A DNA stretch of 64,000 nucleotides, taken from assembly GCF_041296265.1 (NCBI RefSeq), contig NC_091695.1:15855001-15919000 (forward strand). The letters run 5' to 3'. Made by a program: the position numbers and the translations under genes. The notes under the pieces were generated by a model. The model did not search any database and was not told the origin of the DNA. It worked only from the letters and a program-made list of their open reading frames with translations. This document shows positions 21,649-35,091 of this stretch, in pieces; the first letter of the stretch is position 1, and each line of letters begins with the position of its first letter. Origin of the DNA: Equus caballus. Taxonomy: Eukaryota > Chordata > Mammalia > Perissodactyla > Equidae.

Positions 21649-23969
21649 ATCTGAGGCCCTGAATAAATAAAATATATAATTATTATTTGCTATTAATTTG
21701 TTGTGATATAAATGCCTATACAGATAATGTTGTACACTGTAATGCATAATATTAATGTTTATTTGCTATACACGTGTATAGATAAATGTTTGTATATATA
21801 CACTCTCATACACATATGTAGAGAAGACAAAATTTATAATGTGGATAATCACAATCGCCTATTGCTCAGGAATACTTTTTCATATACTTCATATAATGAT
21901 AAATATGTATGACCATTATGATTTTCTACTCATCTTTCTGACATCTTTTTAGAATACCAATTGAATAACATTGTCTCAAGGAAGGATTATCTATTGTAAA
22001 TAGTTTTCATTACAAGCATAATTAGAGAAATGGAACTTCCAAATGGAATTTAGAAATTCAATTATATTACTTATTCCGGGATGCCCATGCTCTGTAAAAT
22101 TTAAGGTTATGTGGTAAAGAGAAGTGAATGACAGGATATGGAGTTGGATCAAATGACCTCTCATTTTCTTACCACTCATATGATTCTATTAGACTTAAAA
22201 CAAACTTCCTAACTGATCTACTAAACATGAGGAAAGTCAAATAAAAAGGAAAAATCAATTTTAACAAAATAAATTCAACTTACCAAAAGAAAATACTGTA
22301 AAATTTCAACTTTAGAAACTTCATGTCCCTTTCCATGTCTTCTTATCCCTTACTCAAAAAACAATTTCAGTTTTGATTATAGGATATGCAGGATTATTAA
22401 ATATTTGAATAATATATAGCTGAAGATAGCTCCAGGTAAAATAAGTGAAAGTAAATCTTAACTATTAACATACAACAAGCTGAATAACAAACTAGCAAAT
22501 AAAGTCTTGACATATTTATGTTTTTTTCCTCTAAGAGACAAATTTGGATAGAAGGGACAGCTATACGTATTCATTTATATCAGTCTCTAATGAGCTCTGT
22601 CACAGCTTAAACATTAGATAGTAACAAATAAACCTTAAGAAACACTCTATTTCTTAAGGTATTTACATTTTTCCATGACTCATATATCTCCCTAGAGGGT
22701 ATAGTTAACTAAAATGCTGTAAAGCATTTAAGAACACATTGAGTAAAAGATGGGGGGATTCTTGAATTCAGTAAAATATAACAGGAACAATAATTTAAAA
22801 TAATTTTCTCAAGAGAACAGTGAATTACCTAAGTGATAAATGCTTAGATGTTACTAGGTTTGTTGCAAACTTTGTCTTTATGCAGATGTATAAGACAAGG
22901 AACCAGACAAATGTTACTACATTAAAAGCCTCCTTTAAAAGGAGCATACACACACAGAGTTCACAGCAAATTTCTGATGGTTAGTATGCCTATCTCTCTT
23001 CTTAATTTAACATGCAGAATGAGTTGTGAAGAGTTCTGCTAGAAATCTGGTTTACATTCAATGCTTATACTCATCAAATTAATGGATGATATACTACTCT
23101 AAGCATTATATTACACACTAGAGATAAAGGGGTTATGAAAATGATTGGATATTCTTTTTTTGAAAGATTGGAGAATAAATATATTTCCTAATACATTTAT
23201 ATCAGAATATCTAGAAAGCTGTTCTAAAGAATGGATAACCATCATGGGAGAAGAAGAGAGAGATGTTAAAAATTAGACTGATAAGGGGAAGCTGGTAATA
23301 TGCATTTCCTGGGGGCTTTTGTCAATCTCTGTAATGGGAATCATAGATTTTAATAACTCTGCTCTTGATGATGACTGGAATATTGAGGAACACGCATATA
23401 TCAAGTGTTTTCAGATATCTGACAGTTGGTGGTACAGGACTATAATGCGTAAGAGAAGGGACACATTTGCTGGCCTCTAACATGGGATAGTGAAGGTTCA
23501 AATGGAGAAGACATTAGGCGTATTGAATTGAAGACACAAAATCAGGTCAGGAAGGTCTGAGCTGCCTGGAATATGATGAGCTGAGTAGCGGAGCGGAGAG
23601 ACCTCAGCAGGCAAAGTGATTAATAGATTGGCATGAATTCTGAAGCATGTTTGAGACTTTGAATGATTCTTAAAGTGCGTATATTAAGATATGACTCCAT
23701 AAGGCTAGATCAAGAACAACTACCAAGGAAAGAGAAACTACCGGGTATCTGTATGATGAAAACTATCGGTTCACAAAGGGTTGGGATATGTTCAAACCTT
23801 AGTAAAGAAACTCACTGAATATCTAGGGCTTTGAATGGAGAAAGGAGAAGAGGAAAGAATTTGCTGTATTCCACTCTAACAGAGCTCAACATTAACTCTC
23901 AAAAAGATAATGTGAATTTGTGTAGGTAAATAAACTGCCTATAAAAACAAAACTCAGCACTGTTTAAAA
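21649..23969. other. Unassigned AT-rich intergenic DNA
   Basis: This long stretch lacks a recognisable gene, SINE or clear LINE. The part from about 23.1 kb has old-repeat character and may be a far-diverged L1 upstream segment, continuous with the next feature. Confidence 0.4.
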
Positions 23970-24500
23970 AAACATTTTAAAATTCTGACTCAATCACAGA
24001 AGGTTCACAATGCCCAGCATCCAAAGAAATATTTATTTGCAGGTTGAAGGAGCAGGAAAATATTATACATAACTATGAGAAAAATAAATCATCAGTACTA
24101 GACCCAGGAATAATAGAGATGATGGAATTGGCAGACAAGGACTTTAAAACATTTATGAATATTTGCAAGAGTTTAAAGGCAAATGAGGATATTAAAGAAG
24201 AGAAATAGGAATTATAATAGAAAATAAATTGAATTACTAGGACTGAATCTTTTAACAAATGAGCAATGGAATGCTCATTTCTAATATTACAGAGTAGACA
24301 TTGCAGAAAAAAATATTAGAGGCTTTGAACATAGGACAATAGAAACTATTCAGAGTTAACTAACAAAAGACAAAAAAAGCATAAAAATTGTAGAAATATG
24401 AAAGACCTATAGAAAATGTGTCACATACAGAAAAAAAGAGATAAGAACGAACACAGACTTTGTGACAAAAACAATGCAAGCTAGAAGAAAATGGAGCAAC
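23970..24500 (+). mobile_element. Old L1 (L1M-type), 5' UTR/ORF1 region
   Basis: The run 'gcaggaaaatattatacata', 'aatcatcagtactagaccca', 'gatggaattggcagacaagg', 'cagagtagacattgcagaaa' and 'ggacaatagaaactattcag' matches the conserved order of the L1M ORF1-proximal region. No open frame survives. Confidence 0.65.
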
Positions 24501-25209
24501 CTATTAGACAGGTGATTTTCCTATTTTACAACTTCTATTTTGAAGGAAGGCCCCTGTCTGCACACTTCTGATAGAATTTTGTATACATCCCACAATCTTT
24601 CTGAAATAAGACAGAGTTTGGGACAACCACGGTCACATGAAAATTAAGGATGAATTTCATAAAGGAAACAGCCAGGGAAAGTTAGACCCATGTTCTGTGT
24701 ACTAAGCATCCAATTCACTGAGCCTGAACCACGTAAGCGTGGGGCAGTTTCCAGTATCCCAGATAAGGCTAAAATGTGAACTGATATTTGTATTACCACT
24801 CATGACACAAAGTTTGCAGTTTGAGACAAACTGTGCTAATTTCCTGGTAATTTTTTTAAAACAAACAAAATCAACACTCTTAAGAAGAATATAACAAAAT
24901 TTAGACATTTTCACAGCATAGTATCACAATGTCCAAGATAATATCCAAAATCCCTTGACTCATAAATATACAAGAAAATTAGAACAAGCCTTTAAGTGGT
25001 AATAGAGACTGGTCCTCAGTTCCCTTGCTTCATTCTCAATCTTCAGAGTTCTGTGTACTTTGTGTTGCGGCTTTAATAACTTTCTGACCTCTCCTCCACA
25101 CTCCATCCCTGCAGCCAAATCTGTTGTTATATGTGGAACTCTCAGGTGGGAGAGAGTTTTCTGCTCTCCCTAGTGGCAGACCAACTCTGCTTTGTATCAC
25201 TGCAAGATC
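24501..25209. other. Unassigned intergenic DNA
   Basis: No family can be named. Part may be L1-derived, since L1 sequence flanks both sides. Confidence 0.35.
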
Positions 25210-26210
25210 TTGGGCCAAAGAACTAAACATAAGAGTCAAAACAACAAAGCTGCTAGGAGAAAACTCTGAAAGAGTAGTTTTACCTCAAACACATATAAAA
25301 ATTCAAAACAATCAACAAGAAAAATAACCCAAATTAAAATAGGCAAATCTTTAGATCTTGTACAGAGAAGATACATGAATGAGAAGTACACATAAAAATG
25401 TTCATTACTGTTACTCATCAGGTAAATGAAAATTAAAATTACAATGAGATATCATTTCATACCAATTCTCATTTCCAAATTAAAATTGTTTAAAATAATA
25501 ACAAATAAATAAATTTATTTAAAAGTAAAAAAATTATACATCAAATATTGGCAAGGATGTGGAGAAAACTGGACTATCATATATAGATATAGGTAATGTA
25601 AAATGCTGTAACACTTTTGGAAAGCTGGTAGTCTCTTAAAAAGTTAAATATACATTTACTCTAAGATCCAGTAATTTCACTCTTAGATCTGTAACAAAGA
25701 GAAATTAATGCATATGTATACAAATATTCTTAATAGGATTGTTTGTACTACACTTTTCATAATAACCTCCAATTCAAATATCCATCGATAAGAATGGTTA
25801 AAAAATTGTGCTATATTTATGCAATGGGATATCATGAAGAAATATAAATATAACATGGGTGAATTTCAAAATCACTTTGATGAATGGAGGAAGCCAGATA
25901 GAGACTATGTATTGTGTGATTCCACTTATACAAAATTCACAAGCAGGAAAAATTTTTCTAGGGATAGAAATCTTTGTGGCAGTTGCTAGGGATGAGAAGA
26001 TGTTGTTTGAGAGTTATGGTATGAGGAAATTTTCCTTATGATGGGAGTGGCCTAGGATGTGGGGGTTAAAAAGCATTAGGGAACTTTCTTTGTTCTTGAA
26101 AATATTTTCGATCTTGATTTTAGTATTAGAAAAGAATTGAATACAGTTTTCAAAACATCAGTTTGTACAATGTAGATTCATGTTTAACTGTATGTAAATT
26201 TCCCTCAATT
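25210..26210 (+). mobile_element. Old L1 (L1M-type) 3' region
   Basis: The ORF2 tail is recognisable by order: 'ttactcatcaggtaaatgaa' near 25411, 'ggcaaggatgtggagaaaac' near 25550, 'aatatccatcgataagaatg' near 25777, 'gcaatgggatatcatgaaga' near 25821, and 'gtgtgattccacttatacaa' near 25914. A degraded 3' UTR follows. There is no intact frame. Confidence 0.75.
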
Positions 26211-26574
26211 CTTATACATATGGAAGTCATAGAAAAAGAGGGAATGGGTAAAATTTATGAGAGGTGCAACGCATTATCTTATATCAGATTTTGCTCTCAA
26301 TGAGATTGTACTGAAATTTATCCAAGAGTGGTGTGATCTCAGTTCAGGGAACACTATGTTTGAGGCAATCATAATAACATGTTGCATTAACAATAATTAT
26401 TAGGGGTTTGCCACTTGAAAGAACAAGGAATACATATCACTCATTTAAAGATGAGGCATTAATCTAAAATCATCTAGTCATCAATCATAAGACCTCAGGA
26501 AAATTACATAGTTCATCTGAGCCTAGCGTTTTCTGCATGTGGGAATAATAATATCTATCTCATCAAGGTTCAAC
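26211..26574. other. Unassigned intergenic DNA
   Basis: AT-rich, with nothing recognised. Confidence 0.4.
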
Positions 26575-26895
26575 TATATGTGTTTTTTTAATTCTATTTA
26601 TTTATATTTAATTGCAGTATCATTGGTTATAACATTATATAGCTTTTGGATATACATCATAATATATTTCAAATTCTGTGTAGATTACATTATGTTCACC
26701 ACCCGTAAACTAATTATAGTCCATCCCCTCACATGTGAACCTAATCACCCCCTTTGCCCTCCTCCCCTTCCCCCATGGTAACCACCAATCCAATCTCCAA
26801 TGCTATGTGTTTGTTTGTCGTTGTTTTTACCTTCTACTTATGAGTGAGATCATATGGTATTTGACTTTCTCCCTCTGACTTATTTCACTCAGCCA
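26575..26895 (-). mobile_element. L1 3' end, antisense, short
   Basis: The plus strand is the reverse of an L1 3' end of the 18.6 kb copy's type: 'gttcaccacccgtaaactaa', 'ttatagtccatcccctcaca', a C-rich stretch at 26748-26773, 'ggtaaccaccaatccaatct', and the end of ORF2 near 26838-26895. It is flanked by an imperfect duplication around 'caactatatgt' and 'caattatatgt'. Strongly 5'-truncated. Confidence 0.85.
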
Positions 26896-28755
26896 ATTAT
26901 ATGTTTTTAACTCAGTGCCTATACGTATTTTTATTGGAACAATAAAATCAAAGAAAAAGTTCTATGTGATAATAATAATGTCATTTAGTTTTGGAGCTAC
27001 TCTCGTTTTCCTGGGATAAAGCTGATGTTAAACTATTTTCCATCATTACTTTAATCATTGATTCTGTGTGATTGGGTACATTTATATCATGTAGGTCTCC
27101 ATGGAACTGTACAAATCATTTATGTTGTTTCTCTCCTTTCCTTGAATTGTCCCTTACATTTTCTCACTAGGGAATATGTTGGGTGTTCTGCATAATTAAT
27201 AGACATCAAAACGAAATATTTAGAAAGCTCTCAGATGATTTGGGCATAATCATGTGAATGAATAACATGTTGCTTCTTCAGGGAACATCACAAAGAGTGA
27301 GGAGAAACACATAAATTCCCCCTACCCAAAGAAAAGGCATGAGTAATTTGGGAGAAGAAAATCCAATTCTTCGTTAAAGCTCAGTGACTAGTAATTTTTG
27401 TTGATTTACTTTAGCACCTGGATGTTGGTAATTTCCCATGATTCCTGGCTTCTGACTATGGACACTCTTATGGTCACTGACAACTGGTTCTTTACACCAC
27501 AAAAATTAATTACCTCCTTTGTTAACTAGGTTTCCTGTAGTAATATGCTATGTTTAGGACATTAGATCTTATTAATTGAACAATTTGGGAAATAAATTGA
27601 CAGTAATATAAGATGTAATGAATGCTCAAATAAATATTTTAAATTCTCTGTAGACCCTATCATATCCACAGTGGATGAATAAATTAATGTATATAAATGA
27701 GCATTTAGAAGAAATAAAGAATATAAAATTAAATATTCAAAATCCATGAATATTGCTATAAACCATATATTTTAGCAGGAATCAGACCAGATCTTATGTA
27801 TCTTGAGGCTTATACTAATTTGAGGGTTTCCTTTTTTAAAAAAGAAATAAAATTATGCATATAATTTGAAGTATAAAGGTGAATATTTAAAAGCTCAGTT
27901 TTAAACAAATAGTCACAAACATCATAAAATATATAAATATAATATTTTTATTAATGAAATTCTAGACACATCTCAGCATATTGGGTAGCAGGAGTGTTCT
28001 TAGAAGCCATCTCTACACCAGAATAGATAGCATTCAATGATAAATGCCATTGATTTTGAACCACATAAATATAACCACTAACCATGAAGTGAAATAAATC
28101 ATCATCTCATTCTCCCCTTAGCTGGACCCTAGAAATACCTGCAGACATGTCAATGCATCATGACATTAATTAAAACGTGATGGAGCAGATGTCACTCTGA
28201 AAAGAGAAAGGGCTTAACTGATCAAGATTAAAATACTTTAAATTTGTAACTTTTACAAAGATATATCCCTTTATGAATTCATTGCTAAGGCCCCACTTAC
28301 AGTCTTGAAAGTGCCAATGAAGGACCCTAAATCTTAAACTTTATTAGCTTTGTATTATTTCTGCTTCTCTCTTTAAAAAGATCAAAATTCCACAAAAATT
28401 TTCGGACAAAAATGAAAGTGTACTAAAGAAAACTTATGATGCCATTTTGTAGAGAAAATTAACTCTAATATTCTATATCAATGGCTATATGTCTTTTCTA
28501 AGTCAATCGATATGCTCCAAACGTTGCTGACTCTAATTGGAGTTTAATATATCATAATACTGCAGGTGTGTCATATGGATCACTCCATTTGCAAAGTAGA
28601 AGATTCTATAAACTAAGATAAAAGCAAATATCACTTAATAACATTTCTCATAGGTATAATTACATTCTTTTGGGTTTCAGAGCAAAGACTAACCATAATA
28701 TATAAACAAATAGATTGTTTCCATTATATTCAGCTAAATTAATCTTCATCTTTTA
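26896..28755. other. Unassigned AT-rich intergenic DNA
   Basis: No gene, SINE or clear LINE is seen. The short open frame at 27562-27747 (-) has no recognisable features. Confidence 0.4.
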
Positions 28756-28956
28756 TTATGATTTATTTATTTTTGCTTGAGGAATATTAGCCCTGAGCTA
28801 ACATCTGTGCCAGCTTTCCTCCACTTTGTATGTGGGATGCCTCCAAAGCATGGTTGATGAGTGGAGTAAGTCCGAATCTGGGATTTGAACCTATGAACCT
28901 GAACCAAAAAGCAGAGCAAGCAGAACTTTAACCACGTGGCTACAGGGCCAGCCCCT
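28756..28956 (-). mobile_element. ERE2-family SINE, antisense, older
   Basis: In reverse it shows 'ggggctggccctgtagccac' at the head, then a degraded tRNA-like region, 'gcatcccacatacaaagtgg' and 'gttagctcagggctaatatt'. Its divergence is higher than that of the copies at 5.9 and 59 kb. Confidence 0.85.
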
Positions 28957-29347
28957 GTAATCTTCATATTTGAGATCTCAATTAACTATCACTTTCTCCC
29001 CAACATTCCTAGCTTTTGAGTCAATGTTCCCATAGAACCTCACATTTTCCCCAGCAGAAACACTTATTAAACTCTGTAATCAGTAAACTACATGTTTGTT
29101 TCTGTCAGGTTTTTTTAAGGCATGTATATTTTCAATTTGTTTTCATTGTATTTTCTGAACCTAAAACAGCAGTGTAAACAAAGTGAATCTCTAGCAGACA
29201 GCACATGGTTGGATCATGATTTTTTTTAACCTATTCTACCAATCTCTACCTTTAGAGAATTTAGTCTATTTACATTATAAGATCTCCTTAGGTTTGTGGC
29301 TGAACACCAACTTGAACACACCTATAGTGAAAGTCCACAAGGCTATT
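28957..29347. other. Unassigned intergenic DNA
   Basis: No gene or repeat is recognised. Confidence 0.4.
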
Positions 29348-29364
29348 AAAAGACTGATCATGGA

Positions 29365-29596
29365 GGGGCTGGCCCCGTGGCCGAGTGGTTAAGTTCGCGC
29401 ACTCCGCTGCAGGCGGCCCAGTGTTTCGTTGGTTCGAATCCTGGGCGCGGACATGGCACTGCTCATCAAACCACGCTGAGGCAGCGTCCCACATACCACA
29501 ACTAGAAGGACCCACAACGAAGAATATACAACTATGTATCAGAGGGGCTTTGGGGAGAAAAAGGAAAAAAAATAAAATCTTAAAAAAAAAAAAAAA
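29365..29596 (+). mobile_element. ERE1 equine SINE
   Basis: Near-consensus ERE1 with tRNA-Ser-like A and B boxes, 'aactagaaggacccacaacg' and a poly(A) tail. The 17-bp target duplication aaaagactgatcatgga occurs at 29348-29364 and 29597-29613. It looks recent. Confidence 0.95.
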
Positions 29597-29699
29597 AAAA
29601 GACTGATCATGGAATTGTAAGCTGAACAATTCCAGAGATCATACAGGGCAGGAAGACATTACAGTTCCAGAAAGCCAGAGAGTACAGCTCTTGTTCAAA

Positions 29700-30620
29700 A
29701 CCTGGGCATCCAGTAGAGATTTTAGAGCTAAAAGCCACTTTAGTCCCCTATTCATATAGTTTGAAAACAAGTCTGAAAAAGAACCAACTTATCCTTGTTT
29801 AAAACATTTAACATTCTTTTAGGAAGAGAGAAAAAAAATACAGCACTTACAACATAAAACTCATAATATTCAGCAGCCAATCACAAACACTAAATATATG
29901 TGAAAGCAAGAACAAGTGACCCCACTCAGAAGTCAACTAAATAGGTCCTGAAATGACAGTGATGACAGAATTATCAGGCAAAGACTAATATGTTCAATAT
30001 ACTGAATGATTTAACAAAACACTAACATATTGAAGACATAATTGAAAGATGAAAAAATAGCCAAATAGGACTTATAGCGATTAAAATATCATATTAGACA
30101 TGAATAAATATTTATTGAATGAGAGTAACTAGATTATACACTGAAAAATAAGTGATAACTACACTTAAACATATCACAGTAAATATTACCCAAAATGAAG
30201 CCAGACAGAAAACAAAATACTGAGCAAAGTCTGTGAAAATAGTCTCCATGATCTCTAGAACAACAACAAGCTACATACTGTACATTTAAAGGTAGGTCCA
30301 AGTGGAGAGAAGAGACTTCATGGGACAGAAAAACCATTGGAAGAAATCTTGGCCAGAATTTTTCCCAAACTTATTAAAAAGAAACAAATTATAATTGCAA
30401 AGATATAAGAAGCTAAAATAATTCTAAGTATAATAAGTAGAAAGGAAATTATACCAAAACACACACATCACAAATTTGTGAAAAACAGTGATAAAGAAAA
30501 CTCCTTAGAAAGACAGATAAAAATAGTTATAAATAAAAGGTTTACCACTGATTTATTTCCAGAAACAATACCAGTCATAAGATATTGTCTTATGTCAACC
30601 TATAGTTACATATCCAGCAA
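29700..30620 (+). mobile_element. Old L1 (L1M-type), ORF1 region
   Basis: Diverged but ordered L1 sequence: 'atgacagaattatcaggcaa' near 29963, the segment around 30325 ('aaccattggaagaaatcttg'), 'aatttttcccaaacttatta' near 30357, and 'caaagatataagaagctaaa' near 30398. There is no open ORF1. Confidence 0.55.
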
Positions 30621-31384
30621 AAATATCCTTGGGTGTATATATCCAACAATGGATGTTGTATTATCAAATATTGCATAATCTTTTTCTAGGAAGTCATTCT
30701 TTCATTTATTCACATATTGTGTGTGTATGTGTATAACATACCTAATATGTACATGATGTTGTATAACTGAGATGCTGACAAAGATATTTATGATTTCCAC
30801 TGTTTAATGATATATAATTTCTTCATTCAGTTAGACTCAGGGGTAAAATACTTTTGACTTTTCCTAATGGACATCCTGAGAATAGTTAACATATAAAAGC
30901 ATTCTCCCTCAGGTAATTATGTGTGATTTGTTTATCCTTGGATCAGATTAAGACTTCAACAAAATGTGTCTCAAAGGGGTAGAAAAAACTTAAATCCATT
31001 CTGTAACAATGAATGAGGATTAAAATAGTAGTAAGCCAAAGCAGATTCTCTATTAAGGTGAGTAGGAAACCCCAGTCTTTGAAAATTTCTCAGGGCATAC
31101 AACTTAAACTGGATCATCACCAAAGATCTTGAAGGGTATTAAGTTCTGCAAATCAGGTTCTTCCTTTGCAATATATTTTTCTATAATCACTAGTACTAGT
31201 GTGTTGGACAGACCTGTCAGTCCTTGACACCCTGTGCTGTGCTTTTAGACTACCTTAGTTTTCAAATAAAATTACTGCTTCAGCCATCTACTTTAACAAG
31301 GATCATTGTCTATCCTATTTACCTGGTGAATCTCCTGACCACCTTTTATTTCCTATCTACTCAGGGTGAGCTTAATAGAGAGGC
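30621..31384. other. Unassigned intergenic DNA
   Basis: A TG-rich patch lies at 30718-30735. Otherwise nothing is recognised. Confidence 0.4.
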
Positions 31385-31640
31385 AGCATACCATTGTGTT
31401 TATGAGAATATTTTCTGAAGACAGAATGACTTTATTTGAATCTTGACTCCATGACTTATTATCTGAGTGACCTTGGTTAAGTTATTTAACACCTTGTGCC
31501 TCAGTTTCCTCCATTCTTAAATGGAGATGGTAATACTATCTACTTCCTAGAGTTGTTGTGTGCATCAAATGAGTTAATATATGTAAAGTGCCCAGAAAAG
31601 TGCCTAGTTCATGATGAGTTCTTTATCAGTACTTGATATT
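31385..31640 (+). mobile_element. MIR SINE
   Basis: The MIR order is clear: 'tgaatcttgactccatgact' near 31437, 'gagtgaccttggttaagtta' near 31465, 'gtgcctcagtttcctccatt' near 31496, 'aatggagatggtaatactat' near 31520, and 'aaagtgcccagaaaagtgcc' near 31585. This is an ancient mammalian SINE. Confidence 0.9.
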
Positions 31641-33042
31641 CATTCATATTCTTTCCGCTGGGCCTCTGCACGAACTTCCAGTAAGAGTTCGTAAATAATC
31701 AGAATGGCCAAGTCCTTTTTATGCAGAAGAGGGATATAGGGTTGGAAGATCATGAGAAGAAATGATTCAATAGGCAAGAACAAGAGATGTGGCAAATGTG
31801 GATGAGATATTAATTAAAAGATTCTAAAGTTAACATATTACAGCATTAGATTTTGTATTGGGTAAACAAGTTGCACGTACAGTGAGAAGTACTTTAATAT
31901 ATATTTAATTTTGAGAGGTTTCCTAATCACCACCTGATAAATCATGCCATCAACAATTTAGAAAGTGCTTTTATTTATGTCTTACTGCTTTTGAACATAA
32001 TGATGACTGTCAGTAATTTAAGGTTTATGGTTTAGGTGTAGATGTTTGTTTTACAAATTACTTGAAAATTTTAAAAAGTTGAAATATAATAGATAGGTCT
32101 TTTGACACACTTAAACTGATTTTAGTCAAAAGAGGTAGGTCATATTAGCTTTGTCAAAACAACCACTTCAAAATATGTTGCCCCTTTAAAGCATATTTTA
32201 CCAAATTTTCAATGAAGGTGTGTTTTGTGTCAGTCTCAGCCTATGGGAAGTGATGCTGTTAGCTAGGAATGCCTGGGGCACTCACCTGGGCCTGTACCAG
32301 ATTTGCCTCAACCAGAGGTAATATTTTAACTACACGTTGTGTGCTAGACAATTTTGTGGTAGACACTGTGCTGGCCATTGTGTGGTAGTCAATGTTCTGG
32401 CCCTCATGTTTCTTATGATTGCAAGATGCACCTCAGCAACAACCATCAAGGAACTTTGAAAAAGCGAGATTACTCAGGTCCTGGAAGGTTCACAGCACAA
32501 CTAGGGTTGTGCAGCAGGTAGAGAGAGAGGATGTGGACCTGGGGTTCTGCCTTTATTGGGGTAAAGCATGGGGACCCAGGATTTTGTACCAGGTTTACTC
32601 TTTATTAGTGATTTGAAAACATAAGAGCAAGAAATAACATGTGAGAAGGGAAAATGAGGGTCCTTCAAGCAGTCAGTTATCTAGGTCAGCCAGGGCTTTG
32701 TAAAAGGGGAAGTTCATGGGTGGAGTGACCCAGCTCTTTATCTAATTGTGTAACTGGCAATGTGTTTATTAGAGATGGATGTTTTTGAAATGGATGTCAT
32801 GGCAATCGAAAGCTTAGTATCAGGCTCTTAGATTTTAAACAAAAAAGCTAATTGTCATGCAATTACACTGCAATGTGAGTAAAGGTATGTGTAGTTTTGG
32901 CCTGATGGGAAGAGGAGCCTCTATTTATAATTTGAGACAAAGAAAATGTCTCTATATCTCATAAACATGCTTTAAGTTCTCTTAGGAGATAGTATGTCGA
33001 ATATAATAAGTATTGATTTGATACCTTACATAGGTTACCAAG
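31641..33042. other. Unassigned intergenic DNA upstream of the OR8K1-type pseudogene
   Basis: The segment 32250-32830 is less AT-rich than its surroundings and has the texture of an old repeat or LTR, but I cannot name it. The remainder shows no gene. Confidence 0.35.
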
Positions 33043-33869
33043 ATGAACCATATGGAGAAACAGAATCATACTGCAGTGACCAAGGTGACTGAATTTATTC
33101 TCATGGCAATTGTCAACAACCCTGGGCTGCAGGCACTTCTCTTTGGAGTCTTCCTTGTCACATACTTGGTTATACTGACAGGCAATTTGGGCATGATTTT
33201 TTTGACGCATTTGGACCCGAAGCTACTCCTGCATACTTTTCTCCTTAGACATTTGTCGATTACTGACCCTAGTTACTCCACTGTTATTGGCCCAAAAATG
33301 ATGGCAAACTTTGTGGTGCATGAAAATACAATTTCCTACAATTTCTGTGCCATCCAGCTAGTGTTATTTGAGATTTTCATCATCACTGAACTGTTTATTT
33401 TATCAGCAGTGGCCTATGATTGCTGTGCAGCATCTGCAAACCTCTTCTCTACGTGGTCATTATGGCAGCGAAAGTGCATCGGGGGCTGGTACTTACTCCT
33501 TATCTCTACAGCACATTTGTGTTACTCTTTCTCATAATTAAGTTATTCAACTTGTCTTTCTGTGGCTCTAACATCCTCAGTTATTTTTACTCTGACAGCC
33601 TCCCTCTGATATCCATGCTCTGTTCTGATACACTTGAATTAGAATTGACCCTTCTGGTATTTTCGGGCTGTAATTTGCTCTCTTCGCTCTTGATTGTTTT
33701 TGTATCTTACATATTTATTCTTGTGGCCATTCCCAGAATGAATTCAACTGGGAGGAGGTACAAAGTCTTCTCCACCTGTAGCTCCCATCTGACAGTAGTG
33801 GTTGTATTCTGTGGAACATTACTGTTTATTTACTTGCAACCTAAATCCAGCCATACTTGTAATGGCTGA
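33043..33869 (+). pseudogene. OR8K1: Olfactory receptor pseudogene, OR8K1-type, 3'-truncated
   Basis: The start MNHMEKQNHTAVTKVTEFIL is nearly that of remembered OR8K1. It continues with 'GNLGMIFLTHLDPK', 'RHLSITDPSYSTVIGPKM', 'ENTISYNFCAIQL', TM3 end VAYDCC (Arg of DRY lost), then in another frame VIMAAKVHRGLVLTPYLYST, 'LFNLSFCGSNILSYFYSD', RMNSTGRRYKVFSTCSSHLT and 'LLFIYLQPKSSHT'. Lesions: one base missing near 33427-33433 (GCC of Val-Ala-Ile reduced to GC) shifts the frame; the PMYFF motif of TM2 is damaged at 33225-33245; OR similarity ends after SSHT near 33857, so TM7 and the C-terminal tail are gone. Human order places OR8K1 beside OR8J1, as here. Confidence 0.9.
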
Positions 33870-34801
33870 ATTTTTAATAACGACTTTTAATACAGTCAAT
33901 GTATGTTAAAGATATATAAGATTGAACCATGAAGACTATGTAGGCTAGAAATGAGGCAAAATAAGTAAATGTATGATTATAACACATGGAAAACTGATTC
34001 AAGATTGTAGGCTAAATAAGAAATAAAGAATGCCACCTCAAAATGTAATTTTCAGTTAGATTTAGTTAATATTTTGTATCTCAAGGATAGAGTGAGTATT
34101 TTGGAAATTTTTTGATTCGGGACTATGAGAAAAATATTAGCTAATTTTGGGTCCCCGTTGACAGATCCTCAGCTCCTCACACTATACCTAACTTCAGTTT
34201 ATGGTAGCCTCGTGATAAACAGGCTGATAAATGAGTTATTTTGTCACCTAATGGAATGACATCAATGCTTTGAAAAATCTATACTAGTGATAAAGATTAA
34301 AGATAGATGATACACTCAAAGGTGAACTACATGTTCTTTTGTGTCTATTTTGACTCTTCTATGAGCTTGTATACACAGTGACAATATCTTGCATGGATTC
34401 TGTGCTTATACAACCCTTCATTCAGCAAATGAACAGATTCCTTACATCTTAATATTCTCCTTGGTATTTGAATAGGCATTTTTTAGATGTTTCAAATATA
34501 TGCACCACTTCAATTGTGCTTGTTTCAATCTACCCTTGTATTCAAAGTCATAATTGTGTGGAATTATATCAGAACATGAACCAGAGTCTCTTTATTCCAG
34601 ACCGATGAATTTTATTTTTTCCCATTTTTAATGTACTAGAGTTTATATTATTAAGAGAGTTGACCTTAAGTGTTCTCACCACAAAAAGAAAAAAAATTAA
34701 CTATGTGAGGTGATGGATATGTTAACTAGCTTGAGTGTGGTAACCATTTTACAATATATAAATATATCAAAGCATTTTTATTTATCAATTGCAGTTTCAA
34801 C
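33870..34801. other. Unassigned intergenic DNA
   Basis: It replaces the expected 3' end of the OR8K1-type gene. No SINE or LINE is recognised at the break. Confidence 0.4.
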
Positions 34802-34818
34802 AAAGCTGGAATTTTTTT

Positions 34819-35074
34819 TGTTTTGAAGATTGGCACCTGAACTAACATCTGTTGCCAACCTTTTCTTTTTTTTTTCTTCTTCTTCTCCCCAAAACCCCCA
34901 GGTATATAGTTGTATACTCTAGTTGTGAGTGCCTCTGGTTGTGGCATGTGGGATGCCACCTCAGCATGGCTTGATGAGTGGCACCATGTCTGTGCCCAGG
35001 ATCCAAACCATCGAAACCCTGGGCCGTCGAAGTGGAGCACATGAACTTAGCCACTCAGCGACAGGGCCTGATCC
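34819..35074 (-). mobile_element. ERE-family SINE, antisense
   Basis: In reverse it begins 'caggccctgtcgctgagtgg' and holds the tRNA-like region, 'gcatcccacatgccacaacc' and the tail with 'gttagttcaggtgccaatct'. The 17-bp duplication aaagctggaattttttt lies at 34802-34818 and 35075-35091. The body combines ERE1-like and ERE2-like segments. Confidence 0.88.
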
Positions 35075-35091
35075 AAAGCTGGAATTTTTTT

